Below, piece by piece: positions 8,044 through 13,539 of a stretch of 15,191 nt of DNA. A program made the translations under genes and the position numbers. The stretch covers positions 1 to 15,191 of the forward strand of contig CAYTLQ010000076.1 in NCBI GenBank assembly GCA_964438715.1, given 5' to 3'. The first letter of the stretch is position 1. The number at the start of each line of letters is the position of its first letter. The notes below the pieces were generated by a model that did no database searches, was not told where the DNA came from, and worked only from the letters and a program-made list of their open reading frames with translations. Origin of the DNA: CAYTLQ01 sp964438715 (GTDB taxonomy: Bacteria > Bacteroidota > Ignavibacteria > Ignavibacteriales > Ignavibacteriaceae).

Positions 8044-8881
8044 ATTTAACTTTCGGCTCAAATAAGTATAACTCGACAGGTTGTAATTGTTGTTTTACCA
8101 TTTCGTAGTATTCAGGAACGATATCAATACCTACGGAGTGTCTATTCATTCTATTAGCAACAATCAATGTTGTTCCGGAGCCCATAAACGGATCAAGAAC
8201 TGTGTCGTATCCTTTTGTAAATAATTTTATAAACCATTCGGGTAGTTCTTCAGGGAATGCTGCACTGTGATTTTTGTTGCCGCATTCTGTTGCAAGGTGC
8301 AGGACATTTGTTGGATATGCTTTATCTCTATCTAACCAGTTAGAGATATTTTTTCCAAAACCACTACCAACTTTTGAATTATCTCTGATTTTATCTGTTT
8401 CAGAAAGATTTTTAAGTCTTGATTTTGCCCATTCGCCCATAGGAACCATAACTTTTTCCTGATACATATTAAACTTTTTGCTTTTATTAAACTGAAGAAG
8501 TCGTTCCCATGCGTCACGAAATCGGTTGGGCCATTTTCCGGGATAACAGTTTTTTTTATGCCAAATAAATTCTTCTGTCCAAAACCATCCTTGTTTTCTC
8601 ATATTTAAAATAAGTTCAATTACATATGTGCTTCTTTCTCCATCTACTACTTTTTCTTTAATGTTCAGAATGAAAGTTCCGGATGGTTTAAGAACTCTTA
8701 ATAGTTGTTCTGAAATAGGCAAAAACCATTCAACATATTTGTCGGGGTGAATGCCACCGTATGAGTTTTTACGCTGATCTGCATATGGTGGAGAAGTTAC
8801 TATTAAGTCCACAGAATTATCTGCAAGTAGCTTTAATTGCTCCTTACTGTCCCCTAAATATAGGTCTGTCCTTGTCTCCAT
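8003..8881 (-). CDS. Beta-class site-specific DNA methyltransferase (m4C or m6A)
   Basis: A 292-residue DNA amino-methyltransferase with motif order IV then I, the beta class. The catalytic motif IV is VTSPPY (28-33); the SAM-binding motif I is DPFMGSGTT (230-238), preceded by the motif X-like HSAAFPEELPEWFI (205-218). The central part (about 110-200) is the likely target-recognition region. SPPY rather than DPPY is more frequent in N4-cytosine enzymes, so m4C is the first guess, but m6A cannot be excluded. Its gene is the promoter-proximal one of the minus-strand group, and its end overlaps the restriction gene by about 41 bases, which would let the host be methylated before the nuclease appears. 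No controller (C) protein gene is seen next to it. Confidence 0.88.
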   Translation of the reverse strand: METRTDLYLGDSKEQLKLLADNSVDLIVTSPPYADQRKNSYGGIHPDKYVEWFLPISEQLLRVLKPSGTFILNIKEKVVDGERSTYVIELILNMRKQGWFWTEEFIWHKKNCYPGKWPNRFRDAWERLLQFNKSKKFNMYQEKVMVPMGEWAKSRLKNLSETDKIRDNSKVGSGFGKNISNWLDRDKAYPTNVLHLATECGNKNHSAAFPEELPEWFIKLFTKGYDTVLDPFMGSGTTLIVANRMNRHSVGIDIVPEYYEMVKQQLQPVELYLFEPKVKYEKAKPIRGVAIH

Positions 8882-9344
8882 TTTACTTTTCTACAATATT
8901 TATCAAATTTTCTTTTTTATCACTTTCATCAGGCTAAATTATAATGATTTTGCAAAAGATATTACTATCTTTTATGTTTTTCAAAAATCACAGTCAACAA
9001 AATTCCTTACCCAATATTACAAATACCCCGCTTTAAAGTCTATATTTTTTTGACGGGAGAACCTCAGATTTAAGGTTAGAGCAGAGTAATTCAATAAATG
9101 ATGATAAATTATTATAAGTAATTGAGATAACATAAAATAGGACAAGAGTAGATAATATCGAAAAAGTACAGACGCTAATGATATAATAAAATGATAAATC
9201 TGTAAGTCCATACAACAGAGGAGGCATTTAAGAAGGCTTTGCGAATAGCGACATTATATTTCAAATCAATTGCAATAGGAAGTTGGATAGTGAAAAAGCA
9301 GAGCAAAAGGTGTAAAAATTGTCGGTAATAATAAAGAAAAGGAC

Positions 9345-9393
9345 GAATTGAAGGGTTATTTCATAAATATGCTGCTTTTTAACCCCTCAATTC
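9345..9393. repeat. Long-loop inverted repeat, 12 of 13 pairs
   Basis: GAATTGAAGGGTT (9345-9357) and AACCCCTCAATTC (9381-9393) pair with a single A-C mismatch around a 23-base loop. The loop includes a smaller inverted repeat, TATTT/AAATA, and five Ts. Read on the minus strand the hairpin is followed by a U-rich stretch (CTTTTCTTT), so it might act as a leftward terminator or as part of a structured RNA. Confidence 0.4.
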
Positions 9394-9414
9394 CGGTTTC
9401 TAATACTTGATTCA

Positions 9415-9427
9415 GGTTAAATTAACC
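9415..9427. promoter_or_regulatory. Palindrome GGTTAAATTAACC, possible operator
   Basis: GGTTAA (9415-9420) and TTAACC (9422-9427) are perfect inverted repeats around one central A. This is the size of a dimeric regulator half-site pair. It lies 232 bases before the HEAT gene, and no regulator can be named. In AT-rich DNA such a palindrome can arise by chance. Confidence 0.25.
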
Positions 9428-9469
9428 CTCTCTCCATTAAGTCACTCTGAAGAAAATCAAGAAAAGCTA

Positions 9470-9539
9470 GGATAATTTCAAATAATACTTGTTTCGCCTA
9501 AAAATATACAAGTGGCGAATATTATCCAAAATTTTTTTT
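9470..9539 (+). terminator. Structured hairpin followed by eight Ts
   Basis: GGATAAT (9470-9476) pairs with ATTATCC (9521-9527). Inside, ACTTG (9487-9491) can pair with CAAGT (9509-9513), or alternatively CGCC (9495-9498) with GGCG (9514-9517). After four As, a run of eight Ts (9532-9539) follows. This looks like an intrinsic terminator with an internal structured loop, although the gap and weak AT pairs make it imperfect. There is no upstream plus-strand gene for it to end, so it would terminate a small RNA or a leader transcript. Confidence 0.3.
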
Positions 9540-9609
9540 CTACTTCAGATAAAAAGGTCAATTTTTTACGGCATAATACTTGAAATTTAACAAATGATAA
9601 AAAATTCGC

Positions 9610-9636
9610 TTAATAGATTCCTGTTAAATACGATAA
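9610..9636 (+). promoter_or_regulatory. Possible sigma-28 (FliA-type) promoter of the chemotaxis operon
   Basis: TTAA at 9610-9613, a 15-base spacer and TACGATAA at 9629-9636 match the sigma-28 consensus TAAA-N15-GCCGATAA at 9 of 12 positions with exact spacing. Transcription would begin near 9643, giving a leader of about 16 bases before the HEAT gene ATG. Sigma-28 control is the norm for chemotaxis genes in many motile bacteria. A TATAAT box at 9649-9654 sits too close to the ATG to be a normal promoter. Confidence 0.3.
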
Positions 9637-9658
9637 TAGGAGTAAAAATATAATTTGT

Positions 9659-11062
9659 ATGAATGAAGTAATGAACAATCAGGCACAGATGACCACGGAT
9701 ATTCGGCAACAATTAGAATCACCCGACCCTGAAATAAGGAGAAGTGCTGCAGAAATTTTTCTTTCGGAGGCATTACCGGATGATTTGCTGCCGGTTTTGT
9801 GTCCTCTTATTATGGATAGCGAAAAAAGTGTCCGGGATGCGGCAGGTTTTGCTCTGATTTACAATGAAAATCCGGGTATCGCACCAAATATTGTGCAGTA
9901 TATATCCTCAGAAAATATTGCAGTACGAAATTTAGCGGGAGAGATCTTAATTAAAAAAGGTTCGCAATCGGTACCGGCGATAGTTAAATACTTGGAGGGA
10001 AAAAATTCTGATGACCAGAAATTTTTGATTGATATTCTGGGATTAATTGGTGATGCATCACCCGTTGCCGAAATAGTGAAGGTTCTGAAAGAATCGGATA
10101 ATGAAAATGTAGTACTTGCATGTATCGAGGCATTAGGAAACATTGGAGCGCCGGAGGTTCTTGAAGATCTGTTTGAATGTTATATGAAAAACGAACTTTA
10201 TCGTCCAACAACAGTAGAGGCTTTAGGCAAAATCGGGACATCGGAGGTACTTGATTTTATATTGGCGAATTATCATGACGCAGATGAATTAACCCGTTTT
10301 TCTATGTTGGAAAGCCTTGGCACTGTTGGCTCAGAAAAAACTTTTTATTTCCTTATCAACGAAATAAAAGATGCAATACCCCCGAATACATGGGCAATAG
10401 TTCTCTCTTTACAAAAACTTTTGGAAAAATACGGGCTTGATCTTCCCTTCGATGAAGCATTGAGGGGCCAAATACTCTCAACTTTAACAGAAGCAGACAA
10501 TACATATAAAGTACCGGCGAGTTGTCTGGTACGCTATTTTTCTGACTATGAAACTTTATCTGTTTGTGTACGAGTGTATGGCGAGGATTCTGAGATAGAT
10601 GCTAATCTGTATTCGCTTTTTGAGAAGGACATTACTTCTACGATAAAAGCAATACGGGAATATCTTTCAGTTGATAAGGGCAATAAAAAAAGTCTTCTTG
10701 AATTATTCCGGATGCTTCTTACCGAAAACGGAAATGCGGCAGTTTCTAATATGGCAGAAACGGATATCGTAAATCTGTGTGATTTACTTGCCTCGAATCT
10801 TGAAAACCCCTCAGAAGAAGTAAGAAAACTTGCAATAGAGCTTTTGTTTATGTTGAACCCTGATGCCGGCATCCTTATGGCTGATACTCTTATTAATGAT
10901 ACAAATGTATGGAATCGAATCCGATTGGTTGAATTGCTGGAGGGTTACAACGGTGAACAAAAAATACCTTTACTTAAAGCCCTTGCCGACGACAATGACG
11001 AAATGGTAAGAGAGCGGGCACACTGGGCTCTTTGCGAATTGAAAAATTTAAATAATAATTAA
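9659..11062 (+). CDS. HEAT-repeat protein, first gene of the chemotaxis operon
   Basis: A 467-residue soluble, acidic protein made largely of antiparallel helical repeats of the HEAT/PBS-lyase type. Clear repeats are near residues 22-48 (DPEIRRSAAEIFL), 53-82 (SEKSVRDAAGFAL), 87-100 (NIAVRNLAGEIL), 145-170 (NENVVLACIEALGNIGAPEV), 180-200 (YRPTTVEALGKIGTSEV), 212-225 (RFSMLESLGTVGSEK), 384-400 (SEEVRKLAIELLFML) and 446-463 (DEMVRERAHWALCEL). The stretch of about 240-370 is less regular. No catalytic motif, signal peptide or membrane segment is visible, so a protein-binding scaffold is the plain reading. It is 28 bases from the CheR ATG and in the same direction, so it is probably co-transcribed with the che genes. 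The ATG at 9659 has an AGGAG at 9638-9642, which is too far (16 bases) to be a normal ribosome site; the ATG at 9671 (Met5) is a possible alternative. Confidence 0.82.
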   Translation: MNEVMNNQAQMTTDIRQQLESPDPEIRRSAAEIFLSEALPDDLLPVLCPLIMDSEKSVRDAAGFALIYNENPGIAPNIVQYISSENIAVRNLAGEILIKKGSQSVPAIVKYLEGKNSDDQKFLIDILGLIGDASPVAEIVKVLKESDNENVVLACIEALGNIGAPEVLEDLFECYMKNELYRPTTVEALGKIGTSEVLDFILANYHDADELTRFSMLESLGTVGSEKTFYFLINEIKDAIPPNTWAIVLSLQKLLEKYGLDLPFDEALRGQILSTLTEADNTYKVPASCLVRYFSDYETLSVCVRVYGEDSEIDANLYSLFEKDITSTIKAIREYLSVDKGNKKSLLELFRMLLTENGNAAVSNMAETDIVNLCDLLASNLENPSEEVRKLAIELLFMLNPDAGILMADTLINDTNVWNRIRLVELLEGYNGEQKIPLLKALADDNDEMVRERAHWALCELKNLNNN

Positions 11063-11090
11063 TGTATTTTTAAAAGACAGCACGAAATTG

Positions 11091-11984
11091 ATGACATTCA
11101 GACCAACACCGACCCAGCCTTTAATGTCTGTTATTCAGCAGAAAGAAGAGGCAATTCTTACAGATGGTATGTTTCAGGAGTGGCGGAATTATATTTATCA
11201 AAATACGGGAATATATTTTCAGGATAACAAGAAGTATTTGTTGGAAAGCCGACTTCAAAAACGCATGAACCATCTTGGAATAAATTCCTATGAAAAGTAT
11301 TTCGATTTGATAAGGTTTGGTCCCGATAAAACAAGGGAACAAAAATTCCTTTATGAAGCAATCACTATTAATGAAACATTTTTCTTCCGCAATCAGCCGC
11401 AGCTTGATGCAATGGTTAATGTTGTTTTGCCGGAAATTCTTATGGCGCCGGGAAGAGCAATAAAAAACAGAGTTCGGATTTGGAGTGCTGCATCATCTTC
11501 GGGGGAAGAAGCATACTCTGTAGCAATTATGCTCAACGAATTCATAAAGCCCAAGTTTCCTAAGATTGAATTTGAAATTATTGGAACTGATATTAATTAT
11601 GCGGTTATTGAAACAGCTCAGAGAGGAGTATATAAAGATTACTCAGTGAGAAATGTACCGCAGTTTTATATGAAAAAATACTTTAAGTTCGACAATAATT
11701 CATATTTCCTTGAGCCGGTAATAAAACGGATGGTACAGTTCAGGGAAATGAATTTGTTTGATGATGCCGCAATGAGGAGTATGCAAAATTTTGATATTAT
11801 ATTTTGCGCAAATGTCCTCATTTATTTTGATAATCGCTCTAAGGTGAAAGTTGTAAGTCATTTATTCAACAGTTTGAATAAAGGCGGATATTTATTTATC
11901 GGTTATTCGGAAACCTTGCAGGGTATCTCCAAATCTTTCAAAGTAATTAGTTTTCCCAAAACAATAGGTTATAAGAAGGAGTAG
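11091..11984 (+). CDS. cheR: CheR-type chemoreceptor glutamate methyltransferase
   Basis: A 297-residue CheR, which uses SAM to methylate glutamates of chemoreceptors during adaptation. The N-terminal helical CheR_N domain is at about 28-85. The catalytic domain follows: INETFFFRN (94-102), the SAM motif VRIWSAASSSGEEAYSVAI (about 128-146), EIIGTDINYAVI (162-173), FDIIFCANVLIYFD (234-247) and GGYLFIGYSETL (265-276). Differences from the enteric form are Ala for Arg in the usual CRNV and Tyr for His in the usual GHSE; similar changes occur in other phyla, so activity is still expected. No C-terminal TPR extension is present. A TTG at 11088 would add only one residue; the ATG at 11091 is preferred. 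Neither has a clear Shine-Dalgarno site. Confidence 0.93.
   Translation: MTFRPTPTQPLMSVIQQKEEAILTDGMFQEWRNYIYQNTGIYFQDNKKYLLESRLQKRMNHLGINSYEKYFDLIRFGPDKTREQKFLYEAITINETFFFRNQPQLDAMVNVVLPEILMAPGRAIKNRVRIWSAASSSGEEAYSVAIMLNEFIKPKFPKIEFEIIGTDINYAVIETAQRGVYKDYSVRNVPQFYMKKYFKFDNNSYFLEPVIKRMVQFREMNLFDDAAMRSMQNFDIIFCANVLIYFDNRSKVKVVSHLFNSLNKGGYLFIGYSETLQGISKSFKVISFPKTIGYKKE
11976..11981 (+). promoter_or_regulatory. Shine-Dalgarno AAGGAG for the GTG-started receiver
   Basis: AAGGAG lies nine bases before the GTG at 11991 and inside the last codons of cheR. It is the best ribosome-binding site in the window and decides the start of the first receiver gene, which has no ATG at the right place. Confidence 0.6.
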
Positions 11985-11990
11985 AGGGAA

Positions 11991-12356
11991 GTGAAAAAAA
12001 TTATTCTCATAGCAGATGATTCACCCACAATCAGAAAGTTTGTTTCCATTGCCCTTACAATGAAGGGCTTCGAAGTTGTTGCGGCTTCCGATGGTATGGA
12101 GGCGATTGAAAAACTACCCGGCTTAAAAGTGGATCTGATAATAACTGATTTAAATATGCCGAATCTTGATGGATTCGAATTGATTAAGTGTATCAGAGAA
12201 AATCCCACGCTTAAAGAAACACCAATAATTATTCTCTCGTCTCTTGCCGGTAGTGCTGAAATAGAAAGAGGGATGCAGGTTGGCGCCAATTCGTACCTCG
12301 TTAAACCGTTTGACCCCAAGCGAGTTCAATATGAAGTTTCAAAATATTTAAACTAA
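11991..12356 (+). CDS. CheY-like single-domain response regulator 1
   Basis: A 121-residue receiver domain with no output domain. The acidic pocket is D9 and D10 (LIADD), the phospho-acceptor is D53 (LIITDLNMP), the switch residue is S83 (IILSS) where CheY usually has Thr, the aromatic switch position is Y102, and the conserved lysine is K105 (VKPF). All residues needed for phosphorylation are present. It starts with GTG at 11991; this start is supported by AAGGAG at 11976-11981, nine bases upstream and overlapping the end of cheR, whose stop is only six bases before the GTG. It differs clearly from the next receiver and is probably a phosphate sink or a separate output. Confidence 0.92.
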   Translation: MKKIILIADDSPTIRKFVSIALTMKGFEVVAASDGMEAIEKLPGLKVDLIITDLNMPNLDGFELIKCIRENPTLKETPIIILSSLAGSAEIERGMQVGANSYLVKPFDPKRVQYEVSKYLN

Positions 12357-12369
12357 ATAGAGGTAAAAA

Positions 12370-12747
12370 ATGAGTGTGAAATTTCTCGTTGTTGATGACT
12401 CTGTCACAATGCGGCGCATTGTTATCAATTCGTTAAAGAATCTTGGATATGAAGACTATATTGAAGCGGCAGATGGTCGTGATGCCTTGGGAAAACTAAG
12501 TGCAGATCCATCAATAAATTTTGTTATCACCGATTGGAATATGCCGGTACTTTCGGGTCTTGAACTTACGAAAAGCATACGAAATGATGCCGCTACCTGC
12601 AATTTACCTATATTAATGGTAACCACCCGTGGTGTAAAAGATGATATTATAGAAGCTCTGCAGGCAAAGGTTTCTGATTATATTGTGAAGCCTTTCACTC
12701 CGCAGGTACTTAAAGAGAAAATTGAAACCATTCTTTCAAAGAATTAG
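12370..12747 (+). CDS. cheY: CheY-type chemotaxis response regulator 2
   Basis: A 125-residue receiver closer to classical CheY than its neighbour. Visible are D9-D10 (VVDD), the DSVTMRRI start of helix 1 typical of CheY, the phospho-acceptor D55 (VITDWNMP, as in enteric CheY), T85 (LMVTTRG), Y104 and K107 (DYIVKPF). It would be phosphorylated by CheA and bind the flagellar switch or another motor. It begins 13 bases after the previous gene, with AGAGGT at 12359-12364 five bases before the ATG. Directly downstream sits the CheZ-like gene, its likely phosphatase. Confidence 0.93.
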   Translation: MSVKFLVVDDSVTMRRIVINSLKNLGYEDYIEAADGRDALGKLSADPSINFVITDWNMPVLSGLELTKSIRNDAATCNLPILMVTTRGVKDDIIEALQAKVSDYIVKPFTPQVLKEKIETILSKN

Positions 12748-12761
12748 CGCAGGATAACAAG

Positions 12762-13481
12762 ATGTCTTCACAACAGGTAAATTTTACGACGGTTTTTGAA
12801 AAAATAAACGACCTTAAAGTACTCTTTAAGTTCGGTGAAAAAATTATTCCGATTATTCAGAGCCTCGTTTCTTTTATGAAGGATATTATTCCTTTATTGG
12901 AAAATATCAATACATCTATTGCCGAGAGCACGAACAAAATGCCGCAGGCAACCGTTCAGATTAGTGATGTTACTAATGCAACGGAAATAGCAACTACAGA
13001 AATATTGGACCTGGTTGATTCGATTTCAAATCAGGTAAATGAATTTGAAAAGAAAGTAAATGAAAACGAGCAAAAAGCGGCAATGCAAATCCGTTTATTA
13101 GAAAAACTGCAGTCCCAAATTTCCGGTAACGAAGGTGCACTTGAAATTGTTGATGAATTAAAGAAGATGATGATAGATGCAAACCATTATGATAATTCAA
13201 GGAAGATGCTTAATGCACTTCGCGAAGATGCTTATAAAATAACACTTTCACTGCAGGTACAGGATATAACATCTCAACAGCTTGCCGCAGTAAATCATTT
13301 AATTCAGTCAGTTCATATAAAACTTAGTCGGCTGGTAGATGATATTGAAAATTCAGATATTAAAGAAGAGTTTCTATCGTCGTTTAATATTGAAACAGTT
13401 CATTTTGACGCAAATGCCTCCTATACAAAAGGAAATGGCAGACAAAAAGAAATAGACGAGATAATTAACCAGAACAGGTGA
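12762..13481 (+). CDS. cheZ: CheZ-like CheY-P phosphatase
   Basis: A 239-residue, mostly helical protein. The decisive evidence is SLQVQDITSQQLAAVNHLIQ (163-182), aligning with the E. coli CheZ segment containing the catalytic D143 and Q147: here D168 and Q172 keep the D-x-x-x-Q spacing. The helix before (about 75-160) is long, acidic and basic as in the CheZ four-helix bundle, and EILDLVDSI at about 80-88 fits the helix that precedes the catalytic one. A flexible segment (about 211-228) leads to a short terminal KEIDEIINQNR, comparable in position to the C-terminal CheY-tethering peptide of E. coli CheZ, though the sequence match is weak. The N-terminal 60 residues are extra or divergent. 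An AGGA at 12751-12754 precedes the ATG by seven bases. Overall similarity outside the motif is low, hence the reserve. Confidence 0.8.
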   Translation: MSSQQVNFTTVFEKINDLKVLFKFGEKIIPIIQSLVSFMKDIIPLLENINTSIAESTNKMPQATVQISDVTNATEIATTEILDLVDSISNQVNEFEKKVNENEQKAAMQIRLLEKLQSQISGNEGALEIVDELKKMMIDANHYDNSRKMLNALREDAYKITLSLQVQDITSQQLAAVNHLIQSVHIKLSRLVDDIENSDIKEEFLSSFNIETVHFDANASYTKGNGRQKEIDEIINQNR

Positions 13482-13539
13482 CCTTGTTTTTTGTACAGTG
13501 CTTCATAAAAAAAACATAAGGTTTTAGAAAGATAGAAAT

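Larger units (their letters stand above)
9401..9582 (+). repeat. Three spaced copies of TAATACTTG
   Basis: Exact nine-base copies lie at 9401-9409, 9483-9491 and 9574-9582, 82 and 91 bases apart on the same strand. Two are followed by A and one by T, and the last two share the longer ATAATACTTG. They could be direct repeats left by duplication or binding sites for a regulator of the chemotaxis operon. Confidence 0.45.
8882..9658. other. 777-base gene-free region with repeated motif and hairpins
   Basis: This divergent region separates the restriction-modification genes from the chemotaxis operon. Two overlapping leftward frames around 9017-9227 give AT-driven hydrophobic peptides without a ribosome site and are not credible genes. 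What is visible lies mainly in 9345-9657: a long-loop inverted repeat, a near-perfect palindrome, three copies of TAATACTTG, a hairpin followed by eight Ts, and a possible sigma-28 promoter. It must contain the promoters of both flanking operons and could encode a small RNA. Nothing recognisable was found in 8882-9340 beyond AT-rich sequence. Confidence 0.5.

Noticed and set aside
8044..8061. TTG start at 8061 for the restriction endonuclease
   Set aside because: An ATG six codons later gives an equally complete domain, and the TTG has no supporting ribosome site; not excluded with certainty.
8944..9036. A 30-codon plus-strand frame starting at ATG 8944
   Set aside because: Short, low complexity, no ribosome site and no family resemblance.
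9017..9227. Two overlapping minus-strand frames of 64 residues with hydrophobic content
   Set aside because: They cover the same bases in different frames, lack ribosome sites and known motifs, and their hydrophobicity follows from AT-rich codons.
9345..9582. CRISPR array
   Set aside because: The repeated units are nine bases with irregular 80-90 base spacing, and no cas gene is nearby.
9649..9654. TATAAT as the promoter -10 box of the HEAT gene
   Set aside because: It ends four bases before the ATG, so transcription would begin at or inside the start codon, and no -35 box lies at the right distance.
9859..10872. Antisense frames inside the HEAT-repeat gene
   Set aside because: Shadows of the HEAT coding sequence on the other strand; no motif or ribosome site.
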